DNA of 64,000 bases from Symbiodinium kawagutii (taxonomy: Eukaryota; Sar; Dinophyceae; Suessiales; Symbiodiniaceae). Below the pieces are notes generated by a model that was given only the letters and a program-made list of their open reading frames with translations, had not been told where the DNA came from and did no database searches. The stretch covers positions 6,635 through 70,634 of the forward strand of contig VSDK01022083.1 of assembly GCA_009767595.1 (NCBI GenBank), read 5' to 3'. Made by a program: the position numbers and the translations under genes. This document shows, piece by piece, positions 45,597 to 57,014 of this stretch; the stretch's first letter is position 1, and the number at the start of each line of letters is the position of its first letter.

Positions 45597-46808
45597 CCAC
45601 TGTCAACCACGGCTTCCCAAGTTGGCGCTGGGAGCCCCAAACATGTGCAAAGCCGCCATGTGACACCGCTCGGTCGACGGAGACCACTCGGCCCTCACCA
45701 ATGGGGAGGTAGTTGCGATAAGGCAGGGAACTATACATATGGTGATTAATAGTGATTATGGTGATAACTATACACTAGGGTATGATTACCATGTAGTGAT
45801 TATGGTTGATTAATAATATTGCTAACAGGAATCACTAGGATAATCATGATGCTATCATCACTATACATAATCCACTGTAATAGGAATAGGGTGATTATCT
45901 ATGGCCCTATCAACTGCTATAGTCAAACACTATGCAGAGGAACCCAAGTAATTGAGCACGATGGTTAACTATCATAGTGATTATTAGGCATATCTCTTCT
46001 CATACACTGTACACAGTTGACCAGGGTATGATCACCATGTATAGTGATTGTCGCTCATTGGAGTGATTCAAAGGGTATTCCCTAATTTCATAGGCAGGAT
46101 CACGATACATTGGGTACAATCACTCTCATTATCGCTAGGACATGACCCCAAAAATATTGATTGCTACTAACAGGGTAAAATCACTGCAAAGGAAGCCATG
46201 ATCAGGGTATGATCACGTTGAGTGTTGATGACTAACTTTTTTTAGTCGATTTGTGATGCTTAATGGTCAGTAGGGGATCACTTAAGCTGATGGCTCATGC
46301 TCGCAACCAAGTGATGCCCGCCAGTTTTAGTTTGGTTAAGATTGGCCAGTGAGGAAATAGATCATAAGTGGCAGTTATCCTAGTGAACTAACTTAAACTG
46401 ACTTATATGAGTCAACTGGGGGTCATCGCGAACCATGAAACCATAGTCATTGGACCTCATTTGCGATGTTGATTGTGTTGATTCGATGGTGGCCAAGGCG
46501 ATGGCTCACCAACCCAGCGAACCGCTGAAGGAGGCCTGACGCAAGGAGCCCGCCACAAAGGCCGCCTGGAGGTCAGTCGTGGTACGTGGGTTTAAGGGTT
46601 GAAGCAGGTGGTGGTGGTGGTGGTGGATGTGGTCCTTGGTTCATGATTCACTCATGGCATCACTTCATGTTTCATAGCGAAGATAATTCCAATTGCACAA
46701 AACTGATTGGAGCATCATTGGAGATGGTTGAAAAACACTTCATATGGATGGTTTGCTGTAAGTACTACTATCAGCTATGCATACTAAAGCACCGTCGCTC
46801 GTGTTGAT

Positions 46809-46921
46809 ATGGCCATGGGTCAAAACCCTATACCCCTAGTTCCCCATCATTAAGCATTGTTTTCCTTATGATTGTTGGTGATTATCCCCCATTGGTTGGT
46901 GAGTTAATATTGACCCATAGC
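46809..46921. mobile_element. family C inverted-repeat element
   Basis: 113 bp; left ATGGCCATGGGTCAAAACCC, right TTAATATTGACCCATAG. Core CCCCTAGTTCCCCATCATTA and TTGTTTTCCTTATGATTGTT. Confidence 0.85.
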
Positions 46922-49542
46922 AATATTGTTTAATCTTCATGGTTGATATCATCATGATGAGCACGTTAGCGGCAGAGTAGATGGTGGATAGGGCGTGAAT
47001 AGCAAGCGTGATAGCAGCAATCCAAACACACTCAATCGGCTTTAACCATCTGCCATCCATCATTACCAAGTCATCCTAGTAAACATAATCCATTATCTAT
47101 ATCATTATGTACATTGTCAGTACTGTATTATTTTCATCATTAAATGATCCATCATCTATACATCACAATCATCCTTATCATCATTTCTCAATTCATCCGT
47201 TGTCATCTGGTTGGTAAGCCATCCCCAAAAAGTTCGTCAAGGCGTCTAACTTCCAGGTGGCTGCCTGAAACCACAACCAAAAGTCAGTCATCGTCGTCGG
47301 TCTCGAAAGGTAGTGCCACAGTCAGTGCCACACCACCACAACGAACCGGCAGATTGAGTTTGTCCAATGCTGAAGGGTTAGTCGATCAACGATCGTTAAA
47401 GTAATCATTGAACATGGGAGATATTCTAGTCTATCTATTCATAAACACCAACTATTCTATCTACTCAAGGGGGATTGACAAACCAAATAGAAATCATGGA
47501 ACTTATCATCGAATCGTCTACTCCAGGACTTTCCACCAGGGTTATGCATTCATCCACCATCCTTAACCGAAATCGGCCGCGCCTTTGCAAAGTGCCCAGC
47601 CAGAAGAAGCCTTGATGGCAGTCACAACCGTGGAAGGCCACCGCCCAACGTGTCTTGTGGCTAGTGATGGTTCATGATGATGGCGAATCTCTTGGTGATT
47701 CAAAGAACCTGTAGATAATACAAAGCAGCTGATAAGTCGTGGTTAGCCATGATCAGTGATAGTTGTGAACAATGATGAGGTTGAGGGAGACCAGTAGTGA
47801 ATGATTACCATTGTCCGTATGATTGATAGTAGTTGATAAGCTGATCAAGAAGCTGGTCAATCATTTCAAAGAGATCTCAGCAATGGTTCATGATGGGTAC
47901 ATGCCAATGGTGGTTATGCGACACTTTATTGGTGCCAATAACAGTCAATGATGTTTGGCAATCTTTTTTGTGCGGAGTGGATCATAGAACGGAAAAATAC
48001 CTGCAATATCTAACTTATTCTGGCTGGTGATTTTTGGTTGTTCTCCATTGTCCCCTATAATAACCATATACTGACAATTGTTAACTCTAAGTGATGGTTG
48101 CCCTAGTCATAAAGCAACAGCTAATAATCCAACATCTAACGCATCCAACAACTATCTCGACCTGCCCACTGATGTTAGGCTGAGAACCACTATCCTAGTG
48201 ATATTTGAACGGTTGGTTTCCCTATCCTAACCTACTAGCTGCCCATGTAGATTAGGTTCACCAAGAGTTACCTCCAACGGGTAGATGCTCTAATACCAAT
48301 GGGGTTGTCCGTAGCCCTGGTACCCCCAAAGTCACTGCGGGGCAGCGAACTGAATGGCTGGATGGTGATTGTGGATACCACCATGGCGAAGTGGACAAAC
48401 CCGCACGTACGCCAACAAGAAACTACTTGGATGTGCACCCCCACTGAGAAAGTGGTCACTAACCACGGTTTCTAGGGGTTACAAGCTACCTTATAGGGCT
48501 TATAACCATGGCTATAACCCCCGGTATCACCACCAGGTCCAACACTTCGGTCAAACGAAATCTGGGGCCAGGCTGTCGAGGAACAGGAGCCCCGCTCCAC
48601 ATGCCAGGATCGTCAAGGTACGTAGCCTCGAGTTGAACGCTTCAGTGGTTAATCTTTGATGAATTCATGGGGAATTCATTGGTGCTTGAGGATTTATTGA
48701 TGGTTAATGAAGTGCTCACTTAATGATTTACTATGATTCATTGTGCTCACTGATGAGTTGACGGCGAATTCATGGTTGCTTGATGGTTAATGAAGGGTCA
48801 GCCTGCTTGGCCAACAAATCCAGCCTCCCTGGTGGTCCCTTGTGGGTGGCGTCGCCCATGAACCCGGGGCCAACCACGCTATTCAAACAAATCGACTTGT
48901 GCTTGTCGATCCATCATGTTCCAAAAAACAGTGTTAAGTACAATTCGATGCTCTTAATCTTCGAAAAAAACAATGTATGGTTCTAAAAAATAATGTACTG
49001 GCAACATGGTTAAGTGCAATCAAACATCCTTACGTACAACTATAAAACCACGTTGTTTGAATCGATGTGTTCCAAAAACTTGGTTAAGTACACTTGTGAC
49101 CTATCTTCGGAATTGCATCTTTTAGTCTTAATGCACTCAGTTGGCTTAATAAAAGTGTGGTTTTATCTGATTTTATGGAGTGAAACTAGTCCGCAACTTC
49201 AGGTGTCATTGAGGTCACGCTTACCCGAAGGTCATAGGCTTCTCGCCGCTTGACCACAACTGACTATCTGGGGGTACCCAATTCTTGGAGGTCATGCTGC
49301 AAAAGGTCATGGCTCCTGGCATAAACTTTTTCGAAAAATGTTTCGCCTTTACAAAATGCAGTAGAAATGTCACTTAGGGTGATCAACTGACTGATCGAAT
49401 GCACAAACACAGGGTTTCGGCTACTGAAAATCGTATATTTTGGACATCTGCACATTTGATAGCGGCTGGACATCCTTCTATGCAAACCTATGAGTGTATT
49501 CGTGTGCAAATACATATGCAGAAAATATACACACAAATGCAT

Positions 49543-49622
49543 GGGCCCCCCCAAATCATCCTTTTTTGACCATTTGTAGTAGCCAACCAACCATTTTTAG
49601 GGTTCCCTATTTTGAGAAACCA
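49543..49622. mobile_element. family B introner-like element, left end diverged
   Basis: GGGCCCCCCCAAATCATCC, core AGCCAACCAACCATTTTTAG, right CCCTATTTTGAGAAACCA. Confidence 0.65.
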
Positions 49623-50130
49623 TCAAAGTGTGTCTATGTTCGAATACCAAAGTACCATCACCAAAAGTACAACCAAACATAGATATTCCTGGTGATAATT
49701 CCCAAAAATACCAACTGGTACTCCAGAGTATCGTAGAAGTGCCCTGAATTGATAACTCAAACATGACACACCATGGCAGCCACCTGGGCAGCCATCCTGG
49801 TGCGAAGCCGTTGGGTACTCACAAGGCTTTCAGGGATGGTGCATCAGGAAATACCATGGTTAATAGTGGTTCATGACAGGGGATAATCACCAACAATAGT
49901 GGTTAAACAAGCTACTATATGGTTCACAATCATTTTTTTGGGTATACTTGTCATGGTGATAGCATAGTGACCGCACAAAGCGGTACACTGCCTGATGGTG
50001 TTTGGGTTTTCCTATGGCTATCTCCATCAAAATCAACAATCACAACATGTCGAAACCTAAATATATCTATACCTTTATACAACTTCATACCCGTGTGCGT
50101 GGTAGCTATGTATATGCATGCGCATACAAT

Positions 50131-50228
50131 CTGGTTGGTGGTTTCAACCCCTATGAAAAAAACTACCTTTCCCACAATTTGTTAATGATTGATAGGAAAA
50201 ATAACAAATGTTTGAAAGCACCAACCAG
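50131..50228. mobile_element. family A introner-like element
   Basis: 98 bp; ends CTGGTTGGTGGTTTCAACCC and TTTGAAAGCACCAACCAG. On the minus strand the segment 50131-50221 is GT..AG and its removal joins ..RRRGLAAAISDINRYWL to IVCACIYIATTHTGMKLY.. without a stop. Confidence 0.85.
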
Positions 50229-51495
50229 TAACGATTTATATCGGATATTGCCGCTGCCAAACCTCTTCGCCGAGTCTTGGGAGCTACAATCCAGCGATAG
50301 GTTCCACGGTGGATTATCGATGTCTTAGATTTCCAGAGGGCAATGATTTCGGAGAGCTCCAAAATTGAGAGGCGCGCTACCCTGATGGGCACCCGGCATC
50401 CGCGCCATCATGCTTTTCCACTCAGGCAGCCGGACTGCGAGCGGCAGGTGCATAGGATGTCCTCTGTGAAACTTGTCGTGACTAATATCTTAACATGCTG
50501 CAGATTCCAGGAGACCGAGAGTCCTGCAGATTCACATCATGTCCATTCCTGGTGATCCCAAGTGCCATTCCCCAGGCCTTGCGAGTAGCTGTGGCGGCCC
50601 CTGCGGCAGTGTATTGCTGCTATATTCATCAGCTTTAGCAGCTCTTAGCAGCTCATCACCGTTCATCAGCATCACGTATCTCAGCTATCTAGCTCTTAGC
50701 TGGGTGACTCACAATAATTCAGGGGTTTGTCCAGGTGTCACGCCTGGATTTGCATGGCTTAAGGGATTCCCAGATTTCAATTGTAATGGTAATCCAGCCT
50801 GGCCATTCCTCGAGAATGCTACACCATTGTCTCCAGCATTTTACCAATGTTCCCTGGTTTAGGTCATCATCCTCGAACACTAAGCATTCTCAGCGACCGT
50901 CGAAGAGACCGATGCTTCTTAATCAATGGTGACAAAAATGGTGATAAAAACACGTGCCTCGATCCGCCATCCACCTTCGTCCTTCATCAAATACACTGCA
51001 TGGATGCATAAATACGCACATGCTTACATACGTGTAGATCTATTACGTTCCCAGCATTGAATTGCGCCCCATAACATTGTGTGCAAACTTATCTCCCCAA
51101 ATGATACGTATATATGTATATCTATCTACATATGTGCATCTGGTGGCGCATGTAGCGTACAGCCACAGCCATCATGATTGGAGACTAGTGCCGCCTTTCA
51201 CACAGCATCGCCAAACAGGTCTCTTTCTTGTGCTTATGCTCCCTTTTTTGCAACTGCTGGGGCTATGAAACTGCAAATTTCTCCCAAGAATCATGGAACT
51301 GACGAAGCTTCGCCACATGGTTTTCGCGTTTTTGGGCCTTTGTTTACACAGCTGGTTCTTCCACATTTCAAAGACATATGGATCTACCATCAGTTAATCA
51401 GCTGATCTTCAGTTGAATGGTACCACTAAGTAAACATAGTGAATTACCAATAAATTTTCAGTAGGAAATGAAATCAGTTGCACCTGTACAATCAT

Positions 51496-51595
51496 CTGCT
51501 TGGTAGTTGAAGCAGCCCTCTGAAAATATCAGTAAATCAATCAACCATCCCAATTATTGGGGAAAACGAAGAATGTACATCAAACCACCAGCCAG
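51496..51595. mobile_element. family A introner-like element
   Basis: 100 bp; left CTGCTTGGTAGTTGAAGCAG, right CATCAAACCACCAGCCAG, followed directly by GTAAGC. Confidence 0.6.
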
Positions 51596-52167
51596 GTAAG
51601 CGTTTCCCATTTTAAACCAGTATCAAATGTTTATCACCATTACTCTACTGATCATCATCAATTAAATGGTTTTAAATGATGCATTGTCAACTCAGCCACT
51701 ATCAGATTATTAGATATCATTATCATGATAATTTCGTCCATTCAATTCATCCATTATCACCTTTTATGATTCGCTTTGAGGAATGCTGCAAGGAATGGCC
51801 GCTTCAGAAACGCGGAAACCCAACCCTCAACTGCTCTATCCGCATCATAAAAAACGCGTCTCGTCGAGTTCCGGAGTATCTCCAATCTCCAACGTAACGC
51901 GGCAAGTGGCTGGAAAGTCATCCTCCCAAAATTTGACCGTCAGGAAGTGGCTCATTCATGGTGAATTGATGGTTTATTTTCACACTTTGTAGGGATGGTG
52001 TACAGCAGTCAACTGCAGTACGGGCTAAACGTGTAAAAATTGCTGGTTAATCATGGTTCATTGACGGTCGCTTGATGGGTCATCAAGTGATAATTCATGG
52101 TTCATTAATGGTTACTGTAATTGATGGTTGGCTACTTAGTGATTGAGAATAGTTCATTGGACAATCG

Positions 52168-52259
52168 TTAATGTTGGTTTCTGATTAGTATCTACCTGTC
52201 GGTTTCATCTATTTTCATTACTTTAGGGGGGGTTACACTAATCAGAAACCAACATTAAT
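52168..52259. mobile_element. family F element with long perfect inverted ends
   Basis: 92 bp. The left end TTAATGTTGGTTTCTGATTA and two further bases are matched exactly, as reverse complement, by the right end (..TAATCAGAAACCAACATTAA): a 22-bp perfect terminal inverted repeat around a 48-bp interior. Single copy in this window. Confidence 0.85.
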
Positions 52260-53154
52260 CACCCACACATCGTCCATCACTAATGGTTTTACATGAACCA
52301 TTGTGGCAGCTGGCACAGCATGGCGAGCTGGCAAAGATCCGCAGAAATCAGTGACCATTCCTCTACCATGCAACGTCCGCTGGATGGTTTGCTTAATTAT
52401 GGTAGTCAAAGATATAATTAAGATTAATTGAACATATTTTGGATTCTAAAGAAGTTGCTTTGGATAAAAACATGTCTCTTTTGATAAGAAATCGCAGCAG
52501 TCACAAGTGCATATGCCATGTTCTCCCCTGATAACACATGACTTTTTATGATTAAACGACCTTATAATTCACGGCTGCTGCTAGGTTTCGTGTTTCCGTG
52601 GTTGAGTTTTGATGAAGGGATTAATGAACAATTGCAACCGCTTATCAACACTAATCTTGAGCGTTACCAGCAAGAAATAAGATGATAAATCACACTCCAA
52701 CGACAATCAAAGCTTACACTTGTTAGGAATCTAAGGTAAGCCACTACATTGGTACTCACTGCACAATGGTATATCTGCACTGAGTTCTGCTTCTTGCATA
52801 GGGGGGTGCATGACTCAAGAAAATGAGGCTGTGCCACAGCTTTGGCAATGAAGGACTACGCCTGCTACCAGAATCCACGGGTGTGTTCATGGCGAATTCA
52901 TGTTTACAAAGTGCTTCGTTAATAGCGAATCATTGGTTAACCAATGGTCACAGAATGCACCCGTGTCTGCAAATGGTTAGTACTAGTGTTAAGTAATGCT
53001 TGCTTGATGGTTAAGGAAGTTCATGTAACCCTGAAACGCGCTGGCTTTCCCTGGGCACTGACCGTTGCGATGATGGGTTGCCACCATGGATAGAATGAGC
53101 CAGTGGTATATCAATCAGCACCGCTTGATGGAGAGTAACCAAGATTTTTGGGAA

Positions 53155-53200
53155 ATTCCATTTACTGCAAATTAGTTGATTGAAATTCACCAGTAAATGG
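53155..53200. repeat. inverted repeat
   Basis: TCCATTTACTG and CAGTAAATGGA around a short AT-rich loop; the wider flanks carry ACCAAGATTT as a direct repeat (53138 and 53208). Confidence 0.6.
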
Positions 53201-53544
53201 ACTTTCCACCAAGATTTGTTCCCCTAAATCATTTAGTTTCATTGGACATCTGTGATTTCAAGAGATTCAGGGGTTTACCCGCTAGTAACTTGATTGCGAC
53301 GACTTTCAGGGATTGATGATTAACCTATTGGGACTAGACATGGCTGCCATGGTTGGGGACCGAGTGGCACTAGCAATCAGTTCTTGATCCTTAGGTGCTT
53401 TTCATGGAGGATGACTGACGGCTAGGCTTGGCTCGTCTCAACACAAGACTGATCCCATCAGACTGATTGGCTAATACGGATTCCTGTGTCACATACCAAT
53501 CCCCGGTAAACTGAGTAGTCAGCATAATATTCTACCACGGCAAC

Positions 53545-53594
53545 CATCCATCCATCCATCCATCCATCCATCCATCCATCCATCCATCCATCCA
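53545..53594. repeat. (ATCC)n microsatellite
   Basis: About 12 ATCC units. Confidence 0.97.
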
Positions 53595-54466
53595 TGCTAT
53601 TGACTATAGCATGTCCTCATTGCTTTACCATGATATCTGTGCGCACGCCCTGAAACGAGCTTGACACCTCACCACACCCAGCGATTGTTGTTTGGATTCT
53701 GGGAAATCACTCTGGACATCTGTGGAAGTTCAATGTCAAGAAAGGCAGATTATTATTAGCATCTTCAGGTTGCCTTCCTGGTTTTTCAAACATGGCTCTT
53801 TGGACATCAGCGTATGTGAAGCATCACCTTTGCCAGAAAACACTTCGCAAGTGTCCTAGTCTGGTGCCTATCGTAGGAGCATACCAACACGGCTGGAGAT
53901 GTTGATAATCAGGATGGGACCACTCACATGTAGTTTCAATCATCAGCGAACAATCACCATGAATCTACCAGGGATGAATGAATGCTGATCACCACCCAAC
54001 CTGGAGTTTACAATCCAGGTGATTTTGTTTCCAGGTTAGTTTACCTGACTGTGATGATAGCGATGTGGTCCCTTTCTCAAGCATATGAATCGTTTTCAGC
54101 TGACGTGGTTAAGGGTATCTCATGACGAAAGCTTCAACCTACCGGGCAGTAGCTGGAAATCACAATGAGTCAAGTGATTTCTTTTGCATGTTGTGGCCGA
54201 GATATTGTTGCGAAGCACCATCATTTTGCGCCTGAAATCGTTGGCAGAATTGAGCCAAGCCCAGAAATGCACTGCATCATACTGCAGCAAAGGACTTATC
54301 AAGAAGAGCTTCCAAAAAACACCAAGGGCTGAGAACATTCCCATCGCCCGAGGTGTAATCCGGTTGCAATGGCCTGTGTATCCCTGGACCTACGCAGCAG
54401 CCAGCCATACAGGCAACCCATGTGAAACAAAAATGAGCTTGTTTTATTGTTGGCGATGTTTTCCTA

Positions 54467-54573
54467 TGGTGGTGTCTTTAGATAGGGGCACCCCAAAGTT
54501 ATGGCTAGTTTATTACTAAAAATGATTATTAATGCATGATTTGAGGGGTCCGAAACCATATTGAGAAACACCC
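54467..54573. mobile_element. family B introner-like element
   Basis: 107 bp; left TGGTGGTGTCTTTAGATAGG, core TATGGCTAGTTTATTACTAA, right CATATTGAGAAACACCCC. Confidence 0.8.
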
Positions 54574-54690
54574 CTATTGTAAACCATTAACTCGATCCAT
54601 CATTCTAAACCCATGAGCATCACCATAAACCTGCCACGAGACCATGCGACCTTGGGCTTGCTCGGTAATGAATCATACTCTGCAAAGCAC

Positions 54691-54818
54691 CTACAAGGTG
54701 GGCTCCCAACAGTTACAGATTGGGCTATGACCTACCTAACTATGGTTATATCCACCATAAGTTGTAGTTACCCTAATGATAAACCAACTGATAGCTTGAT
54801 GGGGGCCCACTTTGTAGT
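54691..54818. mobile_element. family D inverted-repeat element
   Basis: 128 bp; ends CTACAAGGTGGGCTCCC and GGGGGCCCACTTTGTAG. Terminal GTGGG and TTGTAG can act as donor and acceptor on either strand. Interior GATTGGGCTATGACCTACC and GATAAACCAACTGATAGC. Confidence 0.9.
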
Positions 54819-54859
54819 AGAACCACTATGCACAATGATCAACCACTGGTTGTTACCAC

Positions 54860-55017
54860 CTATGATTAGCCATTGTTGACCAGTGCCGAAGCCATGCTGG
54901 ACCGCTGCTGCATCGCAGGCTGTGCAGGTCGTCAAAAACAAAGATCTTCCGCAGCAGGAAGGTCGGGGTGAAGCTTGCGTCGACAGCCCAGTCCTGTGCG
55001 GTTGATTGGTACAACAC
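54860..55017 (-). CDS. exon candidate, unknown protein
   Basis: 158 nt on the minus strand after GCCAACCAG followed by G, open to a GTGGTAAC donor: 52 codons plus two bases. Reads VLYQSTAQDWAVDASFTPTF, LLRKIFVFDDLHSLRCSSGP and AWLRHWSTMANH. High GC and a balanced hydrophobic/charged pattern make it one of the more convincing anonymous exons. The frame is open upstream of the acceptor too. No family recognised. Confidence 0.45.
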
Positions 55018-55745
55018 CTGGTTGGCAATGACTCTCAATGACTTTTCCCACACTCATTCGTCAGAGGTCGTTAGCTAGTTAGTATTTCATGGTTTGCATG
55101 ATTCATGGTCTAAGACCTGGGAACTGGGGCTCTTGCTTGTCAAACAATCATTGTTTCATCCATCAGGAAGATCCAAACGTAATTTTGGCAACTATAACAT
55201 GGTGTAAGTACAGTGAATTGGCTTATTAACCAAGTTGGGGTTGAATTGATCATAGTCAATATGTTTCTGATGAGTACAAACCAGGTGGTAGCATGCTGTT
55301 AACTATCAGCATCAGGAGTCAGTTTAATCAACCAGTATAGATCATTGATCGTTGCGTACCGATCATTGATCACGAAACATGAAAACACAGTCTTGCCGAT
55401 ACTGACTATGTTTAGTGACCATCAAGTAGCCATCTAGCCATGGCTAACCATACTGACCATCAATTCATCATCATAAACCATCAACTTACCATGAATAACC
55501 ATCGAGGCCGAGCATCATGAAAACCATACTTAACCATCACGATCATTCACCAACAATTCCCCCAAAACTCACCATCAATTCCCAATCTTTCATCGTCACA
55601 ACCAATCAATCAACTAATCATCAATCAATCATCAATCAATCATCAGTTCACCATCAATTCACCATCAACCAGTAATTCAGGTTTTCTTACATATCTAATA
55701 AATATCCCCAAACAACTTGATGCTTGGAGAATTGCACATATCAAC
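55018..55745. other. intron filler
   Basis: ATCAATCAATCATC-type filler, densest at 55590-55680. No exon supported. Confidence 0.5.
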
Positions 55746-55909
55746 CAGTCTCAGTCGCACGGTACCTCCCTGGCCTTCGCTCAGCACGACACGGCTGTCC
55801 CACCGCCATTCCGGCGATCGAATTGCTCCTGAATGGGACAGCACGCGCAACGAGGCCGGGATCCATGTGGGATCCGGGGTGCTGCCGCTGGGTTCATCCC
55901 AAGACACAG
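55746..55909 (-). CDS. exon candidate after a family B intron
   Basis: 164 nt on the minus strand, from the AG that ends the family B element (55910-56099) to a GTTGATATG donor. Two bases plus 54 codons read VSWDEPSGSTPDPTWIPASL, RVLSHSGAIRSPEWRWDSRV and VLSEGQGGTVRLRL. GC-rich, with alternating hydrophobics suggesting beta strands. It joins exon 56100-56167 in the correct phase. No family recognised. Confidence 0.5.
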
Positions 55910-56099
55910 CTGGGGGTTTCTCAAGTCCTTGGGGACCCCAAAGTTATGGTTTGGTTACTCTAAATGGCTTCATCTTGGATGATTGTTGGTTGATTATTCA
56001 AAAATGGTGAATATGCCATGTTTCGAATGATAAAAAATGATAAGAAATGATTAAAAAACATGGATGATCTGGGGGGTCCCCTATGGCTTGAGAAAGCAC
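55910..56099 (-). mobile_element. family B element acting as an intron
   Basis: 190 bp, longer than other copies. Minus-strand ends GTGCTTTCTCAAGCCATAGG and GGACTTGAGAAACCCCCAG, so the inverted repeat itself supplies the GT and AG. Flanking exon candidates join in one frame. The interior repeats GATAAAAAATGATAAGAAATG. Confidence 0.75.
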
Positions 56100-56167
56100 C
56101 ACATGGCCAGTCGAGCTCCGGGGATGTTAACATCATGGTTGGTTGCGTTCCCACCCATTTTTTCACC
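56100..56167 (-). CDS. exon candidate before a family B intron
   Basis: 68 nt on the minus strand between ATATTTCAG followed by G and the GTGCTTTC of the family B element: one base, 22 codons, one base. Reads VKKWVGTQPTMMLTSPELDW then PC. Its last base plus CT from 55909 makes an Ala codon and the frame continues through the next exon for 54 codons without a stop. No family recognised. Confidence 0.5.
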
Positions 56168-56302
56168 CTGAAATATCATAGGCTTTGCGAGAACGGGAAA
56201 TATCCAAGAAAGTGGCTTGTTTAGCATCACACTTTCTAGGGGTTTCCTGGCTTCCTTAAACCAGAACCGATGGATTATGTGAACCCGTATCAAAAGCATA
56301 TG

Positions 56303-56410
56303 TGGGTGTTTCTTAAAAAGAGGGTGCCCCCGGAATGATCTAATATTAACAATTTTTAGTGATAAACTTATAAACCAACTGTTTTGGGGGTTCCCATTTT
56401 TAGAAACCAC
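56303..56410. mobile_element. family B introner-like element
   Basis: 108 bp; left TGGGTGTTTCTTAAAAAGAG, right CCCATTTTTAGAAACCAC. Confidence 0.75.
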
Positions 56411-56912
56411 AGTATGGTAGTTAACTTCTGGTTTATACAACCATCGCAGATCAGTGGTTAGTCATTGTTGATACAACTGCAGATTGATGGATGACAGTAG
56501 GTGGTGATGCTTATGCGATCACAGCGAAATGCTCAGCGATGGATGATGCTGCTTAATGTGCTGCTCGAGAATGTTTAAAACGATTTAAAAAACAACTCTT
56601 AGTCAGTGCTTAAAAGATCCTAATATATAGATTTAATAGATTTGTGGTATCAACTCTTAGTCAGTGCTCAGCAACGGTCTGAAAAATGATCCTAATAGAT
56701 CGCAGCCGCACCAATAACAATGGTTAATAACCGTACCCAATGGACAACCATGGTTAATGATGGTTGACAATGAAGAATGAATGAGGGTAAGTAATTCCAT
56801 GGTCATTCTGCTTGAGTATGTTCTGATTATTTCTAAATGTTAATGGGGCACTAGGTGAATGACCCAGAGCAATGAGCTTTGTCGATCAAAGCAACACATG
56901 CCAATATAGATC

Positions 56913-57014
56913 TTTCTTGGAATAGATATACCTCCAAGTCATCCAACTTTAATCATTTCCAGTAATAAACCATCTATATGTTTCTTGGCTTCCCAATGTT
57001 TGAAGAACCCCCCA
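56913..57014. mobile_element. family B introner-like element, diverged
   Basis: Left TTCTTGGAATAGATATACC, core CAGTAATAAACCATCTATAT, right CCCAATGTTTGAAGAACCCC. Confidence 0.55.

Larger units (their letters stand above)
40657..54859. other. 14-kb mostly intronic region with open islands
   Basis: Filler with scattered islands. 42100-42190 is open in two minus frames, one from GCCAG to GTAACC (KFRRKKPSAGAKYEWQYKM). 42530-42740 is open for over 60 codons on both strands. 50490-50617 reads on minus QYTAAGAATATRKAWGMALG after a TAGCAG acceptor. 54120-54345 reads on minus ..MFSALGVFWKLFLISPLLQY... 43.8-44.1 kb is a GC-rich island of uncertain frame. None is assigned to a family. Confidence 0.35.
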
